Shown: one piece after another, positions 11,788-22,798 of the stretch
Position numbering within the stretch: the first letter of the stretch is position 1
Layout of the letters: each line of letters begins with the position of its first letter
Assembly (NCBI GenBank): GCA_011317545.1
Contig: WUJK01000001.1
Coordinates: 2,337,001 to 2,401,000, forward strand
Direction: 5' to 3'
DNA length: 64,000 nucleotides
Source of the DNA: Coniella vitis
Taxonomy: Eukaryota > Ascomycota > Sordariomycetes > Diaporthales > Schizoparmaceae
The notes under the pieces: model-generated
Told to the model about the DNA's origin: nothing
Databases searched by the model: none
What the model saw: the letters and a program-made list of their open reading frames with translations, nothing else
Position numbers and translations under genes: made by a program

Positions 11788-13716
11788 ATGAGGGAAGTCA
11801 ACTTTTGCATTCCTCACGTCAACAAGGCGTCGGTCGCCATCACTACGGCCCTATACGACCGCCGAGCCCTCGACAGCACTTCGACTCTTCCGCTCATCAA
11901 TTCCCTCAACCATCTCGCCTACCTCACCACGTCTTCGGCCCGCATCCGAGATATCCTCACCGTCGATGGAGGCATTGAGCGGCTAGTCTGCATCCTGAAA
12001 CAAGGAAGGAGCAAAGACATGATGGACATGTGGAAATGGAATCTAGCCTTTCAGTGCGTCGTGAACATAGGTGTCAGAGGCACCGAGGTCGTCCGGACTC
12101 GCGTGGTCGAGGCCGACATGGTTCCTGTCCTAGCTACGATACTGGACAATTACAGTAAGGTCACGGATAAGCTGCGGGAAAAGGAAGAGAAAAAGAAGCA
12201 ACTCCGCGACCACTCCCACAGATCTCGGGGCCATGACCACAATGGCGTCGCCAAGACGGGGAGTTTTTCCAACCGCACAGGCCGTTTGGATATTGATTCG
12301 AGACTCCTCCGGAGACCAGCGCCTCCGCCAATAGAGGTTCCGGTCGTCGAGACCCCTGCGGCGTCATCCTCCTCGATCGAGCCCGGCTCAACCTTTCCCA
12401 TGACTGACGGAAGCTCCTCCATCCCTTCTGCCGAGGTCACCGCACAGTCGTCTACAACTCCGACGGCGACGCCTCGGCACACGCTTACCTCTCCAGAGAA
12501 CGCCAACTCTTTCCATCTTCACCGACACCACCACAACCATCATAGAGACCGGGAGATGCGTGGTTTTACTGTTACCCCACCACCGCGCCAACTCCTGCAG
12601 CCTCTCGCCCAAGCGGCCCCCAATGCAGATGCTGATGGCTTCATCAGACCTGTACGTGACATTGATCGATTGGCGTCCATGGGACCTTTTGGCCAGCCTC
12701 ATCTGACCTCCCAACCTACCTCTCCCACAACACCATTGCCATTACCTCAAATCCGATCTCCAACTGTCCGCCCTTCGTCTGGCCTGGCGCCGATATCGCG
12801 GTCTCGAAGGCGTCCTTCTATCCGCCAGCAGCACTCGACTGCTGAATCCGATGACTTGAATGGCGATAGCATGCAGTCTGATGAAGCACCCGAGGCTGAC
12901 CTTGCTGGCCCCGCGGATGTCCAGGAAGTTGGTATCCAAGACATTGCCATGGAGGAGGGCGATGGTATCATTACAGGTTCTCAAATTGACCTGGATGCTG
13001 CTAACGGCTCGGAAGCGCCCGAGCCAGGCACATTCAATATCACGCACCGGACGCCAATCGATGGAAGCATCATCGCCCCTGCACCTGCAGTTACCACTGG
13101 TCCATTGATTGGCTTGTCTCCCAATCGGCCGGCCATGGTAACCCCTCCTCAGCCTACAATGCCCAACGCCAGTGTACCTCATTACCTCTTGGGCCGCCAA
13201 ATGAGTCCGAATCCACAAATGCTTGCAGCCATGCCGCGCGAAGAAGACGTGCTCATGTCGCTTCAGCTCCTTGCCTATGTTTCCAAATACTGCAATTTGC
13301 GCACGTATTTTCAAAAAAGCCACCTCGTGCCACGCCTGAAAATCGGCAAGGAACTGGCAGCTCTTGATAGCGAGGATGCGCACATGGACATTGACGACGA
13401 CGAGGAATTTGAAGAAGAGTTCCTCTTGCCCAACGACCTAAACATTTTCCCCTTGGTTGAAAAGTTCACTGTTCGCTACCACAGCACAGACATGCAATAC
13501 TGGGCTGGGGTTGTTATGAGGAATCTCTGCCGCAAAGACGATACACGTGGAGGTATTCGTCAATGCGCTTACTATCAATGTGGAAAGTGGGAAAAATTCA
13601 CACGGCAGTTTGCAAAGTGCAGAAGATGCAGACGGACAAAATACTGCAGCAAGGAGTGCCAAAAGAGCGCATGGGCGTTCCATCGCCACTGGTGTGTTGC
13701 GGCAACGCAGTCATGA
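11788..13716 (+). CDS. samB: SamB/Mub1-type MYND zinc-finger protein
   Basis: 642 residues in one exon. The N-terminal 120 residues (MREVNFCIPHVNKASVAITTALYDRRALDS...) are an armadillo-like conserved block of the SamB/Mub1 family. A long Pro/Ser/Thr-rich, disordered middle contains a His-rich run near residue 250. A short conserved helical block follows (DVLMSLQLLAYVSKYCNLRTYFQ), then an acidic patch (DIDDDEEFEEEF). The MYND finger is at 593-636: CAYYQC...CRRC...YCSKECQ...HRHWC, with all Cys/His ligands present. In yeast, Mub1 works with the E3 ligase Ubr2 to ubiquitinate the proteasome regulator Rpn4. In Aspergillus, samB affects conidiophore morphogenesis. A very long upstream leader fits a regulated gene. 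Identification is confident; the role in this organism is inferred. Confidence 0.93.
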   Translation: MREVNFCIPHVNKASVAITTALYDRRALDSTSTLPLINSLNHLAYLTTSSARIRDILTVDGGIERLVCILKQGRSKDMMDMWKWNLAFQCVVNIGVRGTEVVRTRVVEADMVPVLATILDNYSKVTDKLREKEEKKKQLRDHSHRSRGHDHNGVAKTGSFSNRTGRLDIDSRLLRRPAPPPIEVPVVETPAASSSSIEPGSTFPMTDGSSSIPSAEVTAQSSTTPTATPRHTLTSPENANSFHLHRHHHNHHRDREMRGFTVTPPPRQLLQPLAQAAPNADADGFIRPVRDIDRLASMGPFGQPHLTSQPTSPTTPLPLPQIRSPTVRPSSGLAPISRSRRRPSIRQQHSTAESDDLNGDSMQSDEAPEADLAGPADVQEVGIQDIAMEEGDGIITGSQIDLDAANGSEAPEPGTFNITHRTPIDGSIIAPAPAVTTGPLIGLSPNRPAMVTPPQPTMPNASVPHYLLGRQMSPNPQMLAAMPREEDVLMSLQLLAYVSKYCNLRTYFQKSHLVPRLKIGKELAALDSEDAHMDIDDDEEFEEEFLLPNDLNIFPLVEKFTVRYHSTDMQYWAGVVMRNLCRKDDTRGGIRQCAYYQCGKWEKFTRQFAKCRRCRRTKYCSKECQKSAWAFHRHWCVAATQS

Positions 13717-15159
13717 GATACCCCAACCGACAAGCGGTTTTTCCTTTGCTTGTTTTTCTTGTTTAATGTTTTGTGTGCGCGAAACGAAAACGACTTTCCG
13801 AGTGCGAGCCAATTTTTTTTTTTTGTTTTTTTTTTTTTTGCAAAAACAATTCAATTCTGAGCACACTGTCATAATGTCTACTTTTTTGTTGGTCCGGACG
13901 CAATTCGGGAATGGCGTGGATGGGCATGGCATGGCATTAGGTTCTCTTTTTCTTCTTTCTCCCTAGCTTGCTTTATAGGTTTCTCATCACTGTGTGGTTC
14001 CTCAACGAATTCTTACCAGCATTGCGTCGCAAGCACATCCGAGCATTCTATGTGGTTTTGATCATCTTTGCAGTTGGCTTCTCCAGCACTTACGAAAAGT
14101 AAGTCTTGCCAGGGCGTCTTGACTTCTCTCTCTTTGTGATACCAGATTGGCAGGAGGGTTTTATTTCTGAAGGAGTGAAAGGGTAGTGAGAGCTGCAGGG
14201 ACTCGACAAAGACAGCGAGCGGCAGCGGGAAGTGCATACTCGAAAAGATGGAAGAGACTTTGGGGGGGGTTCTGATCATCTGGCAAGAACCTTTTTTTTT
14301 CCCTTTACTTAACGTTTTCTTTCGCAAAGCTTTAGGTACATATCGACGTCGCTCCTCTTATGCAAGAGGAGTGGCAAGCAGACAGGCAGTGTTATTTTGG
14401 GATAGTTTTTCCCCTTTGATAAATACTGGCACCATCGAGTTGTCTGGTCTGATGAAATAGCGACTATTACTTGGTTTTTGATATCTCCTGTGTTATGTAC
14501 GATAACATCATGTGACACATCATGATTCTGGATTTTGTAAGCAGGAGTAAATATCTTTGGTTTCGCGGAGATTGAGGTGAGTAACCCTTAAGTAACGAGG
14601 CATCGGAATCTAGTCACCCTTGGCTGTAAGGTGTAAAGTAGACATTACAATGTTGTGGACTGTGCCCCTGCTAGAATATCTTTCGATAACTATGCTGGTT
14701 GATGGAATTTGGAGAATAGTAAAGAATAGCCATAGGAAGTCATTCAGTCCAAGAATGGCACCGGCGATGGGGTTCGGTTTCAGAATGGCAGTGGACTAGC
14801 TGGGAAATCCGAACTTCACGCACAGATCGTTTACCTTCATTCAATGTCTTAGCTGTCCTTGATGAGCACCGAGCAGTTCATCCCAGTCTGCATTATCCAG
14901 AATAACATTTGTCCCCATGGTGGAATCCTGAACAATTTGTATTCTTTTGGATATCATAACACCCATCCATGCCACTCAGAGAGTATGTTTTGGCTGATTA
15001 ACCATAGATGGGTAGGCAAATAGGCATTCAGCAAGCAGATACGTACTTAGCAGCAGCAGCATACAATCACGGGCCACTGAGGCAACCGCTGCGTACTATA
15101 TGGTTCATTCAACCATTCTCTTGGTTTCTTTTCTTTTCTTTACTTCTGTCCCTTCCTTT
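13717..15159. other. Convergent 3' spacer, samB / EBP2
   Basis: No gene seen. It contains T-rich runs at about 13810-13841 just after samB, probably part of its 3' end signals. The rest is unremarkable sequence without a convincing frame. Confidence 0.55.
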
Positions 15160-16792
15160 CTATCTCTTTCCAGCCTTGGCAACCCTCTTGCTCTTACCCA
15201 GCCGCGCCGTCTTGAAAGGCTTTTTCTTGCCTCCGCCACCACCTTGTTGTCCCTTCATCTTGCGCGTGTTGAAACCGCTGAGGTCGCCTGAGCTGACTGC
15301 GTCTCCGGACTTGGCATGTCTCTTTTTGCCTCCGAAGCCGTACTTGGCGTCCTTCTTTGCGCGCTTCGAGTTGCGGCCGCCGTGATGGTCGTCACCTCCG
15401 CGAGAGCGCTTGCCGGGCTTGTTGAGCTCGTTATCGACACCAACGTCAAAGAGATCTGCCTCAGTGGTGCCAAGTTCGTTGCCATTCTCGGATCGCTCTG
15501 TTGGAAAAATATGGTTAGCAATGGTGGTACTTGGAGATGTAGAAGGCAATGTGAAATGGCTGTGATGCGAACCACAGCTTGGAGGAAAAGAAGAAAATAT
15601 AACCACAGAACTCACTCTTCTTCAAAGCCTTGATTTTCTCGAGCGTCTCCCGCTTCTCCTTTGCCCTCTCCTGGAGTTTGGCAACCTGCACCTGCTTGCC
15701 AAACTTCTTCAGATCCCGCAGCTTACGCGCCTCGGCTGCAGCCTTCTTGTTAGTCGCGTCCTCGACGAGCTTGGCCTTGACCTTCTCCATGTGTCCGTCG
15801 TCCTTGACCATTTCGGCAAAGTAGTCGTTGGGCCGGGAGAAGGGCACTCCCTCGGCGCGCAGCAGCGCGCGCGCCTTCTTGGCGGCCTCGAGCGACTGCG
15901 CATACAGCTGCAGCTCGCGGTTCAGATCGTCAGAAATGTCCTCAATTTTGCTGGCGGTTGGCTCGGACGAGGCGACGAGCTGGTGCGTGGAAAAGGGCAC
16001 GGAGCCGTCGCGGGGCAGGGCGATGCGCTTCAGCGAGGCGAGCAGGGCGGGTCCGTTGTTGATGGAGAGGCGGGTCTTGACGTAGAGGTCTTCGCGGTCC
16101 GAGTCGTTCATGTCTTCGAGGTCCGAGAGGGCAATGTCGGATTCTTCTTCGTCTTCCTCCTCTTCGTCATCTTCCTCCTCATCTTCTTTCTTGTCTTTCT
16201 TTGCTTTTTTGGCCTCAGCCTTCTTCTCGGCTGCAGAGGCCTTCTTGAGTATGGATTTTGGCTTGGGCGTGCGTTGTATTTTTGCCTCCATTTCAACTTC
16301 GGACTCGGAGTCGGTGTCGCTTTCGTTCATGAGAGCTGCCGCCGATGTAGTCTGTTGAGGAGAAAATAAAGCACACGTGTTAGACTCATCATCAATCTTT
16401 CTTCTTTGAAAAGGGGGAAAAGAGCAAAACATACACCTCCAATCTCCTCGTCTTCAGGCTCGTCGCCCTCAGACTCTTCAGCCTCCATGTCGAGCAGACC
16501 GTTCTCGGCCTCAGAGTCCTCTTCATCGTCCTCCTCGTCGTCTTCCTCCTCCCAGTCCTCGTCTTCTTCTGACTCTTCGTCCTCTTCTGGGAGCAGTCCC
16601 TTCTTGCGCTTGTCTTTTATGACGGCCTTGTGCTTCTTCTTGTCCTTCATTTGTTTGATTTTCTATCACAATTCAGACTTGTCAGTCACGATCCAAATAC
16701 TTGCGATACTGCAAAGGCAATCCAATGCGAACCTTGTCAGTGAGACCCTTCTCAGCCGCTAAAGCGACCTTGAGCTTGCTTCGTGCCACCAT
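15160..16792 (-). CDS. EBP2: rRNA-processing protein EBP2
   Basis: Nucleolar factor needed for 27S pre-rRNA processing and 60S subunit assembly. Four exons on the minus strand, 16733-16792, 16435-16662, 15616-16351 and 15160-15497, give 453 residues, close to yeast Ebp2. The first exon reads MVARSKLKVALAAEKGLTDK and joins in phase to KIKQMKDKKKHKAV. Two long acidic runs (Glu/Asp) follow in exons 2 and 3, split by an intron with a GTATGT donor. The conserved Ebp2 core is RLSINNGPALLASLKRIALP, then FSRPNDYFAEMVKDDGHMEKVKAKLV and LRDLKKFGKQVQVAKLQERAKEKRETLEKIKALKK. The C-terminus is basic (KKRHAKSGDAVSSGDLSGFN, GGGGGKKKPFKTARLGKSKR). The first intron has a weak GTTCGC donor, but the join gives the expected family sequence. 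The next gene upstream is in tandem. Confidence 0.92.
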
Positions 16793-17344
16793 CGTTGCGG
16801 CCTATTTCTCAGAAGAAAGAAAAAGCGAAGAACAACAAGAGAGAGTGCGAAATCTCAGAAGGATAAGTGAAATATATGTAAAATAGGAAATGTGTACGTG
16901 GATGGATGGAGAGGTGGTTGTTGTATGCTGCAGCGAAAAAGCCTATGCGAAACTCTCTGCAGCATAGTAAAGGGCCCTCCCAAGAAGAAAGATGCGACCC
17001 GCTCAAAAATTTGGGAATGCGCTGCTTATCTTATCGTTGGTGGTACGTACCAGCCCTGCGCCCATGCGGGTCCTATATTTTGGTTGTCTTTCGCTGCCCC
17101 GGTGGTTTTGGACGGAAGTGGAGCGAAACCTTCTACGTATTGTGTGTACATAGTACTATGTATGTACCTAAGTAGTTCTAGGTCGGCCATGGATAACTAC
17201 TGAGGATGTATTGCTCGCAGTCGACACGCCGATCTGCCTTCAGAGCCATGTTTATTGGCATTATCAAGTATCTCGCTTGCTGGCACAGTGATTTGTAGAA
17301 CACTTCTTGGAGTACGCGGGTTGTTATTTTAGTTGAAAGTTACT
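16793..17344. other. Spacer between IPT (3') and EBP2 (5')
   Basis: EBP2 promoter region and the IPT 3' end. It holds two overlapping copies of the dispersed palindromic word at 17147-17162 and no gene. Confidence 0.6.
17147..17162. repeat. Paired TACATAGTA/TACTATGTA palindromic motif
   Basis: TACATAGTA (17147-17155) and TACTATGTA (17154-17162) overlap by two bases, forming a 16-bp perfect inverted repeat. It lies about 360 bp upstream of the EBP2 start. Confidence 0.9.
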
Positions 17345-18799
17345 TCAGGCTGGCGATTGAGGCTCAGCTTGAGGTATAGTACTGCTGTCGCCACTATCTA
17401 TTGGAACCAAGGCTGTACGCTTGGCATGTCTGATATTCCTTCGATGGGATTTCCCACGAATATGTTTGATCCAACCCTCTTCTGTGACCGTGGTGGTGCG
17501 GCATATCTGACAAAAATTGCGGCAGGGCATCGCCTGGCTCGATGCGGCCTTGGCTGCTTGAAGCACATTCTCCGCAGCCTCAGATATGCTGGATGGCGCC
17601 GGCATGTCTTGGTTCTTGAGAAATTTCTCAGTCATACTTATACCCTGAGCTGTGACTTGCTCGTTGTACTGGGCGACATTGGTGCTGTCAAGGACGTAGA
17701 GTCGGTCCAGTTTGCCTTGTTCCTCTAGCAAAGGCAACATCTTCTTGTGAATCCACTTCACCTGATACTTTGCATATCTCCTAGTGGCCGTCTTCATCTT
17801 TTCGAGGCACTCGGTTTTCAAATCTGCCAGCTCGGACTCATCGGCGCCTGTGTGCAGCGCCTCCAAGTATGGCTGGAACTCTTTGAAGCCGATGGACTGC
17901 CATATACCTTGCATAAAGTCTATTGACTTGCCCGCTATACGTGCCGATTTCACGTAGGCGTCCATTTCCATAATCTCGTCCATCAAGCCACAGTCAAGCA
18001 TCTTGTCGACTCGTTTGTCAAGTCGGTCCTTGAGGACTTGGTCGTCAGTATGTACCCAAAAGATCAACTGGTCATGGTCACCATCCTGTACCGCGTTGTC
18101 GTCCGTTTTGGCCTGACGAGCTTTACGCATCTTTTGCTCCTCATATATGTCCGACGCGCGTCTACCAGTCCTGAGGAAAATCTCCAAAGAACGGCGTATC
18201 TTACGTCGATCCTTGGGGTGCCATCGGTCAGCCATGACAGGGTCGACCTCTTTGAGTCTGTTCCACATGGCTTCAGTTGTGTCGTCCAGGATGGGAAATT
18301 TGGTAGAGCTGTCCTCCTCAGCTAAGGGCGGCTGTTCTGCAGATTCATCATCTGATGCCAGGATCGTGTCCTTGAACAACAGCGCGTTTGTGTAGTAATG
18401 TGTCCCTCCTACCACGATAGGGAGGCGGCCTCTGCTGCGAATTTCTTGGATAATTCTGTTGGCTTCCTTTTTGTAGACACCGACTACCCATGTCTCCTCA
18501 TCCAGCCCAATGTTGCCGAGCAGGTGGTGCGGGATGGATTGCTGCTCCTCGATGGGGATCTTGTTGGTGATGATGGGCAGGCCTTTGTACATTTGCACAG
18601 CATCTGCGTTGACAATCTCACCGTTGAATCTTGCTGCTAACTGAACAGCAAGCTGTGATTCCAACGTCGTCTCATCAGCATTATGTTTGATTTGCGCAAG
18701 TAATTGATACATCTGCAGTGACCATCACTCACTTACTTCAGACTTTCCAGTGCCTGTAGAGCCGCAGATGGCCACCAGCGGGGTTTTGCGGGTAGTCAT
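17345..18799 (-). CDS. mod5: tRNA dimethylallyltransferase (IPT/Mod5/TRIT1)
   Basis: Adds the dimethylallyl group to N6 of A37 in tRNAs reading UNN codons, using DMAPP. Mod5 homologues work in cytosol, mitochondria and nucleus. Exons 18737-18799 and 17345-18652 give 456 residues. The 84-bp intron (GTAAGT donor) splits the protein right after the P-loop GSTGTGKSE (13-21), and the join restores GTGKSELAVQLAARFNGEIV. Further family motifs are NADAVQMYKGLPIITNKI, PHHLLG, GGTHYYTNALLF, DPKDRRKIRRSLEI-like sequence, and FMQGIWQSIGFKEF. A C-terminal matrin-type C2H2 finger is present (C402, C405, H418, H424: CQIC-x12-HIRGKSH), as in eukaryotic IPTs that bind tRNA with an added domain. No mitochondrial presequence is obvious at this start. 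Divergent from sec61. Confidence 0.94.
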
Positions 18800-19458
18800 A
18801 GTGGTCAAGCATCGTATCATTCGTCGATTGACGATAAGATGCAACACAGGCTGTCTCATGAGACGATTATGCCTGAAGATGACCATGCAACAGCACTGTA
18901 CATACCTAGCAGTGTGAATATACTATGTATCGCAGAGATAGCCGAACTCGGCGCGTTTGTGCCCAAGTCCTCGAAGCGGCTTTCGTCACGTGGAGTGCTT
19001 GTCCCCTGTAACACAGCGTAGTGTACCTGCCCCCAGCGAGAACCCGGTGCCTGTGACCTGTAGCAATTACTCACAGCGACCCCAGGCACCATAGACGTTC
19101 CAGAGCATCAACCCTGTACCCTGTCGCCGGCCCTGGAAGCTGGGGGAAACAAAAGAGTGGAGCGGAGCGTGCCGTATTGGCCACATCACAAATTGGAGCT
19201 TGGGAGAAGCCAGATCACCACTCGGAAGCTGGCACCTGCTGCTGCACAGCGCGTTGCCCAACCTTAACTTCCACCCGCCGAGACAATTTTGGAGCTTTCC
19301 ATCCTCCAGACCACACCTTCTCTCCTTGCACAACTGCTTCCGTCCGCACTGCAGCCCATTTCCACACCGAGCCATTCTGTGGCTCGACCTTCCTTTTCTC
19401 TTCTCCATCTCTTGGATGACTTTCTAGACGTGTTTGATTTGCATAACAGTCGCCCATC
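18800..19458. promoter_or_regulatory. Divergent promoter region, IPT / sec61
   Basis: A 659-bp region between two divergent start codons. It holds one copy of TACTATGTA (18921-18929) and, near sec61, a C/T-rich stretch (about 19290-19430) typical of strongly expressed fungal genes. No gene. Confidence 0.5.
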
Positions 19459-21093
19459 ATGAGTGGCCGTAAGTTGTGCCCCAAGTCTCTTGCTCTCCGG
19501 AATCAAGCCGCGAGCTGGGAGCTCTCGCGATGGCTTCCGGTCACGGCTGTCGCGTGGTCAATTGGTCGATGCGCAGTGAGCTAACCCATGCGCGCCTCCT
19601 TCGCAGTACGATTTCTCGACCTGGTCAAGCCCTTTGTGCCGTTTCTCCCAGAGATTCAGCAGCCCGAGGCCAAAATTCCATACCAACAGAAGTTGATGTG
19701 GACAGGTCTCACGCTCTTGATCTTCTTGGTCATGAGCCAGATGCCTCTATACGGTATCGTGTCCTCTGACACGTCCGACCCTCTATACTGGCTGCGTATG
19801 ATGATGGCGAGTAACCGCGGTACTCTGATGGAGCTCGGTATCACCCCCATTGTGTCTTCTGGCATGGTCTTCCAGCTCCTTGCCGGTACCCACCTGATCG
19901 ACGTCAACCTTGACTACAAGTCCGACCGCGAGCTCTACCAGACTGCTCAGAAGCTGTTCGCCTTCATCCTGTCCGCCGGTACTGCCACCGTCTACGTCTT
20001 CACCGGTCTTTACGGTCCCCCTTCGGACCTCGGCGCCGGTATCGTTGTGCTGTTGATCCTCCAGCTCTTCATTGCCGGCATGATCGTCATTCTTCTCGAC
20101 GAGCTTCTGCAGAAGGGATACGGTCTCGGCAGTGGCATTTCCCTCTTCATTGCGACCAACATTTGCGAGTCCATCATGTGGAAGGCCTTCTCTCCCACCA
20201 GCATCAACACTGGCCGTGGACCCGAGTACGAGGGCGCCGTTATTGCCCTCTTCCACCTGCTGATGACCTGGCCCAACAAACAGCGTGCTCTTTACGAGGC
20301 CTTCTACCGCCAGAATCTGCCCAACATCATGAACCTGCTGGCTACTCTTGTCGTCTTTGCTGCCGTCATCTACTTGCAGGGCTTCCGCGTTGAGATCCCC
20401 ATCAAGTCTTCCCGCCAGCGAGGCGCTCGCGGATCTTACCCCGTCCGCCTGTTCTACACCTCCAACATGCCCATTATGTTGCAGTCTGCTTTGTCTTCCA
20501 ACGTCTTCCTGATTTCGCAGATGCTCTACTCTCGCTTTTCTGAGAACCTCTTAGTCCGTCTTTTTGGTATCTGGGAAGCTAAGGAGGGTAGCGGCGGCCA
20601 GCTCTCTCCCATCTCCGGTCTCGTCTACTACATGTCGCCCCCTATGAACATGAAGGAGGCTCTGATTGACCCTATCCACACCGTCATCTACATCGCATAC
20701 ATGCTCACCGCCTGCGCTGTCTTCTCCAAGACTTGGATTGAAGTGTCTGGCTCCAGCCCCCGCGATGTCGCCAAGCAGCTCAAAGACCAGGGTCTTGTCA
20801 TGGCTGGCCACCGTGACCAGAGCATGTACAAGGAGCTGAAGCGTATCATCCCTACGGCTGCTGCCTTTGGCGGTGCTTGCATCGGAGCTCTCTCCGTTGC
20901 CAGCGACCTTCTGGGCGCTCTTGGTTCCGGAACCGGAACTCTGCTTGCCGTCACGTAAGTCTCACATTATTTCCTTTCACAAACTGTAGTCGAGATGTTT
21001 TACTAACGGTTTTATAGCATTATCTACGGATACTTTGAGATATTGGCCAAGGAGGGAGACCTCGGCGGTATGAAGGGCATGATCATGGGTTAA
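19459..21093 (+). CDS. sec61: Sec61 alpha, ER translocon channel
   Basis: Pore-forming subunit of the ER protein-conducting channel, with ten expected membrane helices. Exons 19459-19468, 19607-20954 and 21018-21093 give 477 residues. The first exon is only 10 nt (ATG AGT GGC C) and joins to give MSGLRFLDLVKPFVPFLPEI, the family's near-invariant N-terminus. Further hallmarks are KLMWTGLTLLIFLVMSQMPLYGI, the GTLMELGITPIVSSGM plug region, YGLGSGISLFIATNICE, the cytosolic ribosome-binding loops QGFRVEIPIKSSRQRG and SSPRDVAKQLKDQGLVMAGH, and RIIPTAAAFGGACIGALSV. The second intron (63 bp) carries a perfect TACTAAC branch site at 21001-21007. Codon choice looks strongly C-ending, as expected for a highly expressed gene. 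Convergent with an ER-anchored E2. Confidence 0.97.
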
Positions 21094-21745
21094 GAAGCTC
21101 TCAAGTCTTCGAATTCCATATTGTCAGAGTACAAGGAAGGAGTCGCATTTGCAGCACTTGATTCTTTGAAGAGTGCATGCTGCGTGTATTTAATACCCAC
21201 CAAAGTCACAAAAAGGATATGGGGCTTTTATGGAGCGTTATGGCCTTGGAGAAAAGCATTCAGTTATTCGCCATGCGCGTTTGGACCGCACAGGTTCGCT
21301 TGCAGTTTCGTCCCTGTGGAAGACGATGGCTGTGTATCAAAAATCAAAAACAACATATAGCATCGAGAGGCGTGTTTGATAGACCAGCAACATTTTTGCC
21401 CCAATGATCTGTGAAGTCATCTCAAGTCCATGTGATTCTGAACAATGTAGTTTGACTCAAGAGAACTCCATAGATATTATTATCGATGGCAAAAGTCGGT
21501 TTGATTTCGAGATTTGATCAAATGCTACAGAAATCACTGCCATAATACAAAGCTTGCTTGTCCTGATGCAAGAGCAATAATTCAAAACGGGACGCCATTA
21601 AGCCTTTGACAACCCTCCTGTCGCTCCTGAACGCCCAAAGTTGAAAACCCAGATATGCCTCCGCCATCAAATATGTCTTACGACTTGTTTTTGCTCGTCG
21701 GGTTGAAAGCTACACCAGTGACGTCGCCCAGTCATTATGTGCTGC
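21094..21745. other. Convergent 3' spacer, sec61 / E2
   Basis: No gene seen; the 3' flanks of two convergent genes. Confidence 0.6.
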
Positions 21746-22798
21746 CTAGTTGCCCAGCATCACTTTGAGTATCATTCCTACCAAGCAGACCACCAGCACG
21801 GCGATTACCCTATCAATCCAACGTGGCACGCCGTCATCCTGTCTCCGTTGTTGCTGTAGTCCCTGTACGCCCGGTGCGTTGTTATTGTTCGTGCCATTGG
21901 GCAGAGGTACTGTTCGGGTCGGCTGTGGAACAGTCTGGCCAGGCCGCGCAGCCCCCGCCGAGAGGTCAACTTGGGTCCGCGGAATTGTTTGCACAAAGCC
22001 CTCGGCCAGCTCCGCAGTCTCTGAATCATCATCTGCAGGGGCGACTGATTCTATATTCGGACCGCTTGGAGGGGCTGTAACGCCACCTCCGGCAGCTGCA
22101 GCCGCCTTCTCCATCTCGTCGCGGAAGCCCATCTTGAGCTCGGCGGGGACCTCGACTTCCTTATGCGCGTCGCTGCTCGAGCCAGCCGCCTCGGCTGCGG
22201 CTTTGGCAGCCTCCCCACACTCGCGGATGATCTCCTCATTGGTGCGTCCGCCGCAGCCAGTACAGCGCCAGCTCTTGCTTTCGGCCGCCATTCTGCGGCG
22301 CACTGCATCGGGCATTTCCAGGCCGCCGAGCTGACCCTTAGCATCTGTCTCCATGAAAGATCGCAGGGCAACGAGAGCGGTTCGCACGCCCCAGGCAGGT
22401 TGCCAGGTCTCTTCGTGGTGGCCACTAATTGAGAGGCAGATTTCGCGATTCGCTTCAAATCGGCCTGAGGGCGTGAGGAAGCGGAACGAGGGCGGGCGCA
22501 GCGGGTAGGTGGGTGGGAGAACGATGCGACCGTGATAGAGGCCTTCTTCGTAGGCGGATCCAGGTGGCCCGCGGAGGGTAAAGTGCCATTCGAAGAGGTC
22601 TGTTTCGAGAGGCGTGGCGGCATAGTCTGGGGAGGGCGCCGCGGACAGTTCTTGGGCTTCGCGCACTGGTGAGATGGTATTAGTATGTGAAGGGGACGTG
22701 ATATTATGCGCGTAGCTTTTTTTTTTTAATGAGCGGGGAGATGACTTACTGATGCGCCTGATAGTAGGCGATTTGCTGTTGAATTTGGGTGTAGACAT
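21746..22798 (-). CDS. ER-anchored ubiquitin-conjugating enzyme (UBE2J/Ubc6 type)
   Basis: Tail-anchored E2 acting in ER-associated degradation. Exons 22750-22798 and 21746-22665, with an 84-bp GTAAGT intron in phase 1, give 322 residues. The join yields SPTIRRIMREAQELS, the usual E2 helix 1. The UBC fold spans about 10-165, with the catalytic Cys93 in NREICLSISGHHEETWQPAWGVRTAL and the preceding LTPSGRFE loop. This loop style (no canonical HPN, and SGHHxETWQPxW after the Cys) is that of UBE2J1/Ubc6. A disordered Ala/Pro/Gln/Asn-rich linker leads to a C-terminal membrane anchor (about 300-319, RVIAVLVVCLVGMILKVML) with only a few residues after it. Whether this is the single Ubc6 orthologue or a UBE2J1-like paralogue cannot be decided from the window alone. 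Confidence 0.92.
   Translation of the reverse strand: MSTPKFNSKSPTIRRISKSSPRSLKKKSYAHNITSPSHTNTISPVREAQELSAAPSPDYAATPLETDLFEWHFTLRGPPGSAYEEGLYHGRIVLPPTYPLRPPSFRFLTPSGRFEANREICLSISGHHEETWQPAWGVRTALVALRSFMETDAKGQLGGLEMPDAVRRRMAAESKSWRCTGCGGRTNEEIIRECGEAAKAAAEAAGSSSDAHKEVEVPAELKMGFRDEMEKAAAAAGGGVTAPPSGPNIESVAPADDDSETAELAEGFVQTIPRTQVDLSAGAARPGQTVPQPTRTVPLPNGTNNNNAPGVQGLQQQRRQDDGVPRWIDRVIAVLVVCLVGMILKVMLGN

Noticed and set aside
15791..16369. Plus-strand frame of 192 codons with Phe/Leu/Val runs
   Set aside because: Antisense of the acidic and charged EBP2 coding sequence; the hydrophobic runs are the complement of Glu/Lys codons.
18653..18712. IPT start at 18712 within the second exon's open frame
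   Set aside because: It would omit the P-loop; the spliced form starting at 18799 supplies GSTGTGKSE exactly in phase.
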